From: CAYGHG01 sp964349515
Lineage (GTDB): Bacteria > Oederibacteriota > PGYV01 > CAYGHG01
Direction: 5' to 3'
DNA length: 19,161 nt
Assembly (NCBI GenBank): GCA_964349515.1
Contig: CAYGHG010000048.1
Coordinates: forward strand, 1-19,161
Made by a program: the position numbers and the translations under genes
The notes under the pieces: model-generated
Databases searched by the model: none
Told to the model about the DNA's origin: nothing
The model's input: only the letters and a program-made list of their open reading frames with translations
Shown here: positions 8,405 through 14,533 of the stretch, piece by piece
How positions within the stretch are numbered: the stretch's first letter is position 1
How the letters are laid out: each line of letters starts with the position of its first letter

Positions 8405-8847
8405 TGGGGATCAGGTCTGAAATTTTAAGCGCTTCGGCGAGAAAAATGGTTATGCCCGCAAAAAAGGAATATTTAAACGACGCGCGGCTGTTTTTGGTTT
8501 CGTTTTTAAAGGATACCAAAACGGAATCACGGGCATCGGCGGACATGCAGCTTGCTCTGGTGGAGTGGTGCGAAAACATTATCAAATACGGCTACAACGG
8601 CGGAAAAGGCGAGATAGGGATAAAGGCCGAAGTAAAGCCGAAAGTAATAAAAGTGACGGTTACCGATTCCGGAATTGCGTTTGACCCTCTTAAATACGAA
8701 CCGCCTGACACCATGAAGCGCATAATGGCAGGCATAGGGGGAAGGCTCGGGATAAAGTCAATAAGGGAGATTTGCGATAAGTTTGAGTACCGCCGCGCCG
8801 GAGGAAAGAACCGGGTGGTGTTCGTGAAAAAAATTAAGTCTGCTTAA
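8404..8847 (+). CDS. RsbW/SpoIIAB-like serine kinase, anti-sigma type (second copy)
   Basis: The product is a 147-residue GHKL protein. It has an N-box Glu54xxxAsn58 (VEWCENIIKYGY), a G1 box DSGIAF (88-93), where the second glycine of DxGxGF is replaced by Ala92, and a G2 box GGRLGIK (112-118). It diverges strongly from the first kinase outside these motifs, so it is not a recent duplicate. The ATG shares one base with the TGA of the STAS gene. It is the last gene of the apparent operon. Its final 14 bases overlap the 3' end of the oppositely oriented CBS-GGDEF gene, leaving no room for a separate terminator. The target is unknown; it could be a sigma factor elsewhere or another output protein. 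Confidence 0.88.
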   Translation: MGIRSEILSASARKMVMPAKKEYLNDARLFLVSFLKDTKTESRASADMQLALVEWCENIIKYGYNGGKGEIGIKAEVKPKVIKVTVTDSGIAFDPLKYEPPDTMKRIMAGIGGRLGIKSIREICDKFEYRRAGGKNRVVFVKKIKSA

Positions 8848-9763
8848 ACTCCAAAAATACTGATTTGTTCCTGCCGCTGTTTTTTGCTTCGTACAGCGCC
8901 TTGTCCGCCCTTTCGAGAAGCGTAGCGGCGTCTGAACATTTGGTGTTGCACATTGAATAACCTATGCTGACTGTAATGTTGAGCGGTTTTCCTTCAAAGA
9001 AAAACGAAGTGGATTCAAGGGTTTTTCTTATGCGCTCCGGCAGTATCTTTGCGGAGGCCTCATCCGCCACAAAACCGGTTATCATAAATTCCTCGCCGCC
9101 GTAACGCGATACCACGTCAACCGCCCGCGCGCTGTCTTTTATTATAAAGGCGGCTGTTTTAAGCACTCTGTCGCCGCATGGGTGGCCGTAGGTGTCGTTT
9201 ATCTTCTTGAAATGGTCAAGGTCCAGCATATAGATGCAAAGCGGGGTTGTTATCCTCTTGTTCATTTCAAACTGGTAGCGCAGCTGCTCCATGGCATAAC
9301 CGCGGTTATAGAGCCCTGTCAGATGGTCTTTGTTTGCCTTGTCCTGTATGAGTTCGTCCAGCATATAGTAGCTCTTTCTCATATCTTCGGTCAAATCCCT
9401 GTACGAAATAATCCCGCACAGCCTTTTCCCGCTTATGACGGCGAGCTGGCGTATCCTGCTTGTGGCCATAAGCACAGTGGCCGAGTCCAGATCAGTGTCG
9501 GCAGGCAGCGAAATAACCGGGGAAGACATCAGGTCGGATACTTTAAGATCCGAAACATTTCCTTTATTGTCCGCCAGTGCTTTCATTATATTGCTGTGAG
9601 TGAGTATGCCTATGGGGTACATTTCGGAATCAACGGCAATAAGGCATCCGACTTTACTGCCTGACATCATAGAGGCGGCTTCCGGTATGGTAATAGAGGG
9701 GGTGACAGTGATGACGCTGTCATTCATTGCGTCCCTTATAGTCTGAGCGTTTGGTTTTTCCAT
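8834..9763 (-). CDS. CBS-pair diguanylate cyclase (GGDEF)
   Basis: The 309-residue soluble protein has two CBS motifs at about 12-65 and 77-127, a short helical linker, and a GGDEF domain at about 147-305. The active-site loop is intact (RYGGEEF, 220-226), and so are the metal-binding aspartate in DLDHFKKIND (181-190) and DHLTGLYNR. The product-inhibition I-site RxxD is present as RAVD (213-216), exactly five residues before GGEEF. It should make cyclic di-GMP from two GTP. CBS pairs usually bind adenine nucleotides, so control by cell energy state or nucleotide level is plausible. No EAL domain is present. The gene converges on the partner-switching operon. No Shine-Dalgarno precedes the ATG, and a TATAAT hexamer lies 6 bases upstream of it. 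Confidence 0.92.
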   Translation of the reverse strand: MEKPNAQTIRDAMNDSVITVTPSITIPEAASMMSGSKVGCLIAVDSEMYPIGILTHSNIMKALADNKGNVSDLKVSDLMSSPVISLPADTDLDSATVLMATSRIRQLAVISGKRLCGIISYRDLTEDMRKSYYMLDELIQDKANKDHLTGLYNRGYAMEQLRYQFEMNKRITTPLCIYMLDLDHFKKINDTYGHPCGDRVLKTAAFIIKDSARAVDVVSRYGGEEFMITGFVADEASAKILPERIRKTLESTSFFFEGKPLNITVSIGYSMCNTKCSDAATLLERADKALYEAKNSGRNKSVFLEFKQT

Positions 9764-9769
9764 ATTTTT

Positions 9770-9775
9770 ATTATA
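9770..9775 (-). promoter_or_regulatory. -10 hexamer of the CBS-GGDEF gene, possible leaderless start
   Basis: On the minus strand a perfect TATAAT is followed by AAAAAT and then the ATG at 9763. Transcription would start about at the A of the ATG, giving a leaderless mRNA, which fits the absence of a ribosome binding site. No good -35 is visible 16-18 bases upstream. Confidence 0.5.
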
Positions 9776-9822
9776 ACACTAAGAGACGGGGGGATGAAAC
9801 CAAAAAGTGCGTGAGGCAGTAT

Positions 9823-9983
9823 TCACATTAGTGTGTAATATGATTTCCTCTCCACCTTGAAGGGGGAGAGGTTAGGTGAGGGGGTGTAGTTTTATGCTTT
9901 AAATACGCCCTCACCCTGCCCTCTCCCGGAGGGAGAGGCTAAATTACAATATATTATCATTTTTAATTACACACAATTCCTGA
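9823..9983. mobile_element. MITE-like 161-bp inverted-repeat element
   Basis: The ends are imperfect inverted repeats: TCACATTAGTGTGTAAT at the left and, read from the other strand, TCAGGAATTGTGTGTAAT at the right. They share an exact GTGTGTAAT (9831-9839 and 9966-9974). Both ends are flanked by the hexamer CAGTAT (9817-9822 and 9984-9989), which could be a target-site duplication. Inside are two opposed copies of the C/G-rich dispersed repeat (9847-9884 and 9908-9938). There is no transposase gene. The element boundaries are my inference; the inverted and direct repeats are directly visible. Confidence 0.5.
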
Positions 9984-10078
9984 CAGTATCGTGCGTGATA
10001 AGGGTTCTGATCATTGTCTGCCGCGGCTGTGATGGCAGCCTGCAACAGTGCAAATACGCCTTCTGATCCGCAGGAAAA

Positions 10079-10109
10079 GCCGATATTAGCAACTATCGAG
10101 GCCTTTTTT
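10079..10109 (+). terminator. possible intrinsic terminator or 3' end of a small RNA
   Basis: GCCGATA, an 8-base loop and TATC-GA-GGC can form a stem of 7 pairs with a two-base bulge, followed by C and six T residues (10104-10109). Two more hairpins lie just upstream: GGCTG/CAGCC at 10025-10040, and CCTGC (10039-10043) with GCAGG (10070-10074), which share two bases. No + strand gene ends here, so it might close an unrecognised short transcript. Confidence 0.4.
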
Positions 10110-10128
10110 ATGTTTTTTATAACAAGTC

Positions 10129-10184
10129 TTTTTTACATAGGTATGTAAAAAAAAGCTTGTGTTTTTTACATACCTATGTAAAAA
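10129..10184. repeat. pair of 24-bp palindromes in opposite orientation
   Basis: Copy 1 (10129-10152) is TTTTTTACATA-GG-TATGTAAAAAA. Copy 2 (10162-10184) is the same palindrome with CC at the centre, shorter by one A. Each has 10-11-bp arms around a 2-base centre, the centres are 33 bp apart, and the two copies are reverse complements of each other. This could be a double binding site for a dimeric regulator or a strong cruciform. It lies about 75 bp upstream of the TATAAT at 10259. Confidence 0.85.
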
Positions 10185-10258
10185 CAACGGGAGTGTTGTG
10201 TGTTTCTGCTTTGAGGTTTTTTGGGTAAAAAATGCGGGCTGTTGCCAAAAAAAACAGG

Positions 10259-10264
10259 TATAAT
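10259..10264 (+). promoter_or_regulatory. -10 hexamer for the small membrane protein gene
   Basis: A perfect TATAAT lies 54 bases before the ATG at 10319. TTGCCA (10242-10247) is the nearest -35-like hexamer, but its 11-bp spacer is too short, so the promoter is only partly supported. Confidence 0.35.
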
Positions 10265-10318
10265 AAAAAATAAGATTTGCAGTTCGTTAAATAAGACAAA
10301 ACATACACAGGAGGGGAT

Positions 10319-10642
10319 ATGAAAAAGATTTATACGGGAGTGGTGCTTGGTTTCATTGCGGGCGTGCTGGATGTGATACCGATGATTCTGCAGAAACTGG
10401 CCTGGCATGAATGTTTGTCGGCTTTTACGCTTTGGGTTGTCTCCGGTTTTCTGCTGTCGGTAACAGAACTGAAAATACACCCTGTACTCAGAGGAATAGT
10501 AATACCGTTTCTGGTATTTGCGCCTTCTGCCGCATTAATAGGCAGGCATCAGCCATTCATCCTCATACCCATCACGATAACGACTTTATTTCTGGGGGCA
10601 TTAATGGGTTTTGCTTACTGGAAGCTGGCTAAAAATGGCTGA
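10319..10642 (+). CDS. small four-helix membrane protein of unknown function
   Basis: The 107-residue protein has four hydrophobic segments at about 5-25, 35-52, 57-76 and 80-102, separated by very short loops. I do not recognise the family and see no catalytic motif. The start is well supported by AGGAGGGG 4 bases before the ATG. Its last 8 bases overlap the start of the DUF1801 gene, so the two are probably translated together. Two large palindromes upstream may control it. The small size and compact four-helix shape would fit a transporter-like or permease-accessory protein, but this is only a guess. Confidence 0.75.
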   Translation: MKKIYTGVVLGFIAGVLDVIPMILQKLAWHECLSAFTLWVVSGFLLSVTELKIHPVLRGIVIPFLVFAPSAALIGRHQPFILIPITITTLFLGALMGFAYWKLAKNG

Positions 10643-11060
10643 AAACAAGACAAAGCCTTCAAAAAAAAGCGCGGCAGAGTTCATAAACGCAATTAAAGAC
10701 AAAGAAATGAAATCAGACTGCCTGAAGCTTGTTTCAATCATGAAAAAAGCAACAGGCGAGGGCCCGGTTATGTGGGGGGCTTCTATCGTAGGGTTTGGCA
10801 GCGTGCACTATGTTTACAAGACAGGCAGGGAGGGGGACTGGATGAAAACAGCCTTTGCGCCCCGCAAAAAAAACCTGACAGTTTACTTCTTCCCGTCACT
10901 TGATGAATACAAAAGCGAAATGGTAAAACTCGGAAAGTATAAAACAGGCATAAGCTGCCTCTACATCCGCCGCCTGTCAGATGTTGACATAAAAGTGCTG
11001 GAGAGGATGATAGTAAAGTCGGTAAAGAAGTTTAAGACAGACGTGTTCATCCAGTCCTGA
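10635..11060 (+). CDS. DUF1801 (YdhG-like) protein
   Basis: The 141-residue protein matches the DUF1801 pattern: an N-terminal helix pair (AAEFINAIKDKEMKSDCLKL), MWGASIVGFGSVHYVYKTG in the middle, a WMKTAFAPRKKNLTVYFFP strand region, YKTGISCLYIRRLSDVD, and a final helix with repeated lysines. The frame is open from 10611, but the start at ATG 10635 (MAENKTKPSKKS) overlaps the upstream stop by only 8 bases and fits the family. The domain is frataxin-like in fold in known structures, and its biochemical role is not established. It is coupled to the membrane protein gene upstream. Confidence 0.85.
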   Translation: MAENKTKPSKKSAAEFINAIKDKEMKSDCLKLVSIMKKATGEGPVMWGASIVGFGSVHYVYKTGREGDWMKTAFAPRKKNLTVYFFPSLDEYKSEMVKLGKYKTGISCLYIRRLSDVDIKVLERMIVKSVKKFKTDVFIQS

Positions 11061-11143
11061 TGCAGGGTGGGGTCCGGAGCGAGGGTTTATTCTTTTTGTA
11101 GTTAGGCCTAAAATGAAGATAACAATTTTTAGGAAAAGGGGTA

Positions 11144-13129
11144 ATGATGATCAGCCACGTAAAGACAAAAACCATCCTTTATATACTTATCCTAAGTCTG
11201 TCGTCAATATCGTTGTTTGCCGAAAACCCTGACGCACGCCTGTTTTTTAACCATTCGAAAAGCGTAAGTGCAGAACACCAAAAGGTGTTTATTGGCAATG
11301 TATATTATGTGGATTCGTCCGGCAGCCGCCTGGTGACACTGCGCAGGTCAGAACGCAAACCCGGGATGTACATGGCCGGTTACAGCGCCCCGGGCGTAAG
11401 CCATGAGATATCAGGTGCAGATTTTGACAGCGGTATTATACCTATGTATTTTAGGGGTTGTGTCTTTTTAAAGGACCGGGTTGTTCTATTTGTTGCAGGG
11501 GAGTCTTACGGCGCTCTTTACGAATACCTGCCGGGTAAGGATGCAGTCCGGCTGTGTGATATAAATATGGGAGACATGGAAAAAATGCATCTTTTACAAT
11601 TTGACAGGTCAACAAGGACGGCGGTGTTCGGGGACCCGCTTAGAGCGCAGGATAAAGTAAGTTATGACATTAAAACTAACATAAAAAAACCATATGCAGG
11701 GGAAATTAAGGATAGGGCTATATTCAGGATGGGAGAGGCAATTATCCTTAAAAAACCGGGAGGATTAAAAGGGATTAAATTAGAAGGTAAAATGCTTAAT
11801 GAACGGGATTTTGGTTTCATTGCAGCCGATTCCGGGTCGTGCAAAACAGAGTACCTGTTCATTTATAACACTAAGAAGGGAGTACTTTACAGGCTCGAAC
11901 CCGGTTTCATAAGGGATGATCATGCTGTGCCTATTGCGCTCGATAAAAAAAGAGGGCTGCTTATGATAGAGAGGATGGGTACCAGGGGGGGTGATTTTAA
12001 TACTGTATATAGTATAGATTTTGGAAAAACTAAGGGTACAGTACCGCCGGGATTAGAAAAAGAGGGACTAAGTTTTTCCCGGCGCGGAGGTTCAGGAATA
12101 CTTTATGAGACAAAAGACGGTTTGTTCTGTTTGACAAACCTGTATGACGGGCTTTTGCTGGCAAAAATAAGCTCTGAAGGTGAAGAAGTCCGGGTCGCGG
12201 AAATTGAAGGGATGTCTTACAGGCAAGGACTGAAGTCGCTGCTGCCATTGGCAGACGGGTATCTGATTGGCAGCAGAAGGAACATGACCACAGATAAATA
12301 TACTTTCAAACAGGAATGCGGAGGCGTGCTGTTAAAAGCGGACTTAGATGGTACGATTAAATGGCAGGTTGATTTTAAAGACACAGGCTGCAGGGCTGTT
12401 TCCTCTCTGTGCGAGACGGAAAACGGTATGGTATATGCGCTGGTAGAAAAAGGATATAACGGTGACGAATCAATGCCAGGTATTTACTTATATAAAATAG
12501 ACGGCGGGGGAAATATGCTTAATGAGGTCCGGATGGAAAAACAGCAGGTGGGGCATAATTTTGGAAGGTTGTTCGCGACAACTGAAGAGAATTTTATAGT
12601 GTTTACATCAGCGGCTGATGGCGGGTATGGTAAAGCATGTGTCACTAAGTTTAACAGTGCAGGTAAAACTATATGGTCGCAGGAATACGGTGATAAACCG
12701 ATGGTTGTAAGTGGGGATTTGATTCAGGCTAACGGCGGCGGGTATGTATTATGCGGCGGGCTGGCTGATTCCTGGAAATCACATGTTTGGGACGGCATGT
12801 TCGTAAAAATAGACCACGAGGGGAAAGAGCTGATGCACAGGAAATTTGATAATTTTCGGATGAACGACATATGCGCTGCAAGGGACGGCGGCTATGTAGC
12901 CGTAGGTATAAAGGTGAACCGCGACACCCAGCATGACATGGCAGTTATGAAAGTGGATGAAGAAGGAAACAAACTATGGGAAAAGGTGTTCCCGACATGC
13001 AGGTATGATTCCGGGGACAGTATAGTATCTGCCGCAGACGGGTATTATTATGTCCTCGGCAGCAGCGGCAGCCTGCAAAATCATTATCTGGTCAAGCTGG
13101 ATAAAGACGGAAACGTGATGTGGAAATAG
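11144..13129 (+). CDS. exported beta-propeller-like repeat protein
   Basis: The 661-residue product has a signal peptide (cleavage likely after SLFA, about residue 27). The C-terminal third holds about six units of roughly 50 residues with the pattern 'GGG(Y)vl.GG...(v)KiD.dG...W...', for example FVKIDHEGKELMHRKF, AVMKVDEEGNKLWEKVF and YLVKLDKDGNVMWK. These resemble delta-60/PQQ-like propeller blades. The N-terminal half is less repetitive. The protein ends directly after a blade strand, with no sorting domain like that of the 1329-residue protein. AAAAGGGG lies 2 bases before ATG 11144 and 5 before ATG 11147, so the second may be the real start. The function is unknown; a periplasmic or surface scaffold is likely. 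It probably forms its own transcription unit. Confidence 0.75.
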   Translation: MMISHVKTKTILYILILSLSSISLFAENPDARLFFNHSKSVSAEHQKVFIGNVYYVDSSGSRLVTLRRSERKPGMYMAGYSAPGVSHEISGADFDSGIIPMYFRGCVFLKDRVVLFVAGESYGALYEYLPGKDAVRLCDINMGDMEKMHLLQFDRSTRTAVFGDPLRAQDKVSYDIKTNIKKPYAGEIKDRAIFRMGEAIILKKPGGLKGIKLEGKMLNERDFGFIAADSGSCKTEYLFIYNTKKGVLYRLEPGFIRDDHAVPIALDKKRGLLMIERMGTRGGDFNTVYSIDFGKTKGTVPPGLEKEGLSFSRRGGSGILYETKDGLFCLTNLYDGLLLAKISSEGEEVRVAEIEGMSYRQGLKSLLPLADGYLIGSRRNMTTDKYTFKQECGGVLLKADLDGTIKWQVDFKDTGCRAVSSLCETENGMVYALVEKGYNGDESMPGIYLYKIDGGGNMLNEVRMEKQQVGHNFGRLFATTEENFIVFTSAADGGYGKACVTKFNSAGKTIWSQEYGDKPMVVSGDLIQANGGGYVLCGGLADSWKSHVWDGMFVKIDHEGKELMHRKFDNFRMNDICAARDGGYVAVGIKVNRDTQHDMAVMKVDEEGNKLWEKVFPTCRYDSGDSIVSAADGYYYVLGSSGSLQNHYLVKLDKDGNVMWK

Positions 13130-13156
13130 AAGCATGTTTGTGTTTGGAGATTAAGC

Positions 13157-13162
13157 TATAAT
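13157..13162 (+). promoter_or_regulatory. -10 hexamer of the sugar-dehydrogenase-like gene
   Basis: TATAAT lies 21 bases before the ATG, with GGGAGG (13169-13174) as ribosome binding site in between. A -35 match at the right distance is poor, so this is a partial promoter call. It suggests that the gene can be expressed separately from the propeller gene that ends at 13129. Confidence 0.4.
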
Positions 13163-13183
13163 TTAAGTGGGAGGTTTGAAACA

Positions 13184-14281
13184 ATGAAAAAGATAATTTT
13201 TGTTTTGGTTGTAACTGCCTTGTGTCTGCCTTTTATAACTGCTTCTGACATAAAACTAAATCAGATAAAGCTTCCTGACGGGTTTTCCGTGGAACTGTAC
13301 AGCGGAGAAATACCGGGAGCGCGGTCAATGGCTCTCTCTGACAGTGGGATTCTCTTTGTGGGCTCGCGCGGCGCGGGCAGGGTTTACGCTGTCGTTCCGG
13401 CGAAAACCGGCATGCCGGCGGTAAAAGTTATTGCATCCGGGCTTAACAGCCCGAATGGTGTTGCGCTGCTGGGAAAAGACCTTTATGTCGCGGAAATAAG
13501 CAGGGTCATAAAATTTCCGGGTATTGCGGATAATGTTGATAAAGTGCCTGCGCCGGTGACTGTGTATGACAAATATCCAAAAGACGGCTGGCACGGCTGG
13601 AAATTTATGCGCTTCGGGCCTGACGGAAAACTCTACGTGCCTGTCGGCGCTCCGTGTAATGTCTGTCTGAAAGACAATCCTGTTTATTCGTCAATCACCA
13701 GGATAAATCCGGACGGGACAGGTTTTGAAGTCTTTGCCCACGGCATCAGAAATACGGTGGGTTTTGACTGGCACCCTGAAACAGGGAAACTGTGGTTTAC
13801 GGATAACGGCCGCGACATGATGGGCGACGACATCCCGCCCGACGAGCTAAACATAGCGGATAAACCTGACATGCATTTCGGGTTTCCTTTTGTTCACGGC
13901 ACAAACGTAAAAGACCCCGGTTACTATAACAAACACGACGGTAAAAAAACTCTTATCCCGCCTGCCCTTGAACTCGGCCCCCACGTAGCAGCGCTCGGCA
14001 TGAGGTTTTATACGGCTAAAATGTTTCCTGAAAAATACCGTGGTGGCATATTCATAGCAGAGCACGGTTCATGGAACAGGAGCAGTAAAATAGGGTACAG
14101 GGTGATGTTCGTAAAAGAGAATAAGCAGGGCGGTTTGACCTATGAAGTTTTTGCCGAAGGCTTCAAAAAAGGCGAATCAGCCTGGGGCAGGCCGGTTGAC
14201 GTGGAAGTAATGAAAGACGGCTCGTTGCTGGTTTCCGACGACAAAGCAGGCGCTGTGTATAGGATTAGTTATAAGAAGTAA
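13184..14281 (+). CDS. exported glucose/sorbosone dehydrogenase-like beta-propeller protein
   Basis: The 365-residue product has a signal peptide (MKKIIFVLVVTALCLPFITA). It follows the GSDH/PQQ-dependent sugar dehydrogenase pattern: LPDGFSVELYSG at the start of the first blade, NSPNGVAL, DGWHGWKFMRFGPDGKLYVPVG with the histidine at the usual catalytic position, HGIRNTVGFDWHPETGKLWFTDNGRD, ELGPHVAALGMRFY and FIAEHGSWNR near the C-terminus. An unusual PCNVC after the GPDGKLYVPVG strand could form a disulfide or bind metal; it is not a haem motif, because the His after CxxC is missing. The family oxidises sugars in the periplasm with PQQ, but many members have unproven substrates and may not bind PQQ. 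No PQQ synthesis genes are in the window. Confidence 0.85.
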   Translation: MKKIIFVLVVTALCLPFITASDIKLNQIKLPDGFSVELYSGEIPGARSMALSDSGILFVGSRGAGRVYAVVPAKTGMPAVKVIASGLNSPNGVALLGKDLYVAEISRVIKFPGIADNVDKVPAPVTVYDKYPKDGWHGWKFMRFGPDGKLYVPVGAPCNVCLKDNPVYSSITRINPDGTGFEVFAHGIRNTVGFDWHPETGKLWFTDNGRDMMGDDIPPDELNIADKPDMHFGFPFVHGTNVKDPGYYNKHDGKKTLIPPALELGPHVAALGMRFYTAKMFPEKYRGGIFIAEHGSWNRSSKIGYRVMFVKENKQGGLTYEVFAEGFKKGESAWGRPVDVEVMKDGSLLVSDDKAGAVYRISYKK

Positions 14282-14287
14282 CTTTTT

Positions 14288-14320
14288 CCTCTCCCTCGGG
14301 GAGAGGGTAGGGTGAGGGGT
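14288..14320. repeat. dispersed C/G-rich repeat, single hairpin copy
   Basis: CCTCTCCC-TCG-GGGAGAGG is a perfect 8-bp hairpin, followed by GTAGGGTGAGGGG and TTTTT. Read on the minus strand it carries CCCTCACCCTACCCTCTCCC, the same core as at 9908 and 16333 with one change. It lies 7 bases after the stop of the dehydrogenase-like gene and might double as a weak terminator. Confidence 0.75.
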
Positions 14321-14400
14321 TTTTAGGCTATGAGCAATGAGCTATAAGTGAAAACAAAAGATAAATGAAAAGTACGCAGCTGCCTGTCTCCTATGCGGTT

Positions 14401-14420
14401 TCACCTATCCTGTGAAGCGC
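14401..14420 (+). repeat. 20-bp motif shared with 16386-16405
   Basis: TCACCTATCC then TGTGAAGCGC here, against TCACCTATCC then CGCAAAGCGC at 16386-16405 (17 of 20 identical). Each copy lies between a copy of the dispersed C/G-rich repeat and a TTGACA promoter. The rest of 14321-14465 shows no gene. Confidence 0.55.
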
Positions 14421-14465
14421 GGTTAAAATATAATGTAAAAAACGTCAGGCCTATATAAAGGCATC

Positions 14466-14498
14466 CTGCAAATTTGCAGTGCTACTGCAAATTTGCAG
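14466..14498. promoter_or_regulatory. two tandem perfect 14-bp palindromic operators
   Basis: CTGCAAATTTGCAG occurs exactly at 14466-14479 and 14485-14498, separated by TGCTA, with centres 19 bp apart. The second copy abuts the -35 hexamer TTGACA and extends to a 16-bp palindrome. This is a classic arrangement for a dimeric repressor or activator controlling the promoter at 14499. The regulator is not identified. Confidence 0.8.
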
Positions 14499-14527
14499 TT
14501 GACATTCCCGGAACCGGCTGATAAGAT
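14499..14527 (+). promoter_or_regulatory. consensus promoter of the DUF4143 ATPase gene
   Basis: The -35 is a perfect TTGACA (14499-14504), the spacer is exactly 17 bp, and the -10 is TAAGAT (14522-14527). Six bases, TTATAT, separate the -10 from the ATG at 14534, so the transcript should start at or near the start codon. No ribosome binding site is present, which supports a leaderless mRNA. Confidence 0.8.
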
Positions 14528-14533
14528 TTATAT

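Noticed and set aside
9182..9664. 160-codon + strand frame opposite the GGDEF gene
   Set aside because: It is a shadow frame: the minus strand encodes an intact CBS-GGDEF protein with all motifs.
13655..13672. Haem-binding motif in the dehydrogenase-like protein (CNVC)
   Set aside because: The histidine required after CxxC is absent, so no c-type haem site can be claimed.
13325..14065. Minus-strand frames within the dehydrogenase-like gene
   Set aside because: They lie inside a well-supported + strand gene, with no ribosome binding site or family resemblance.
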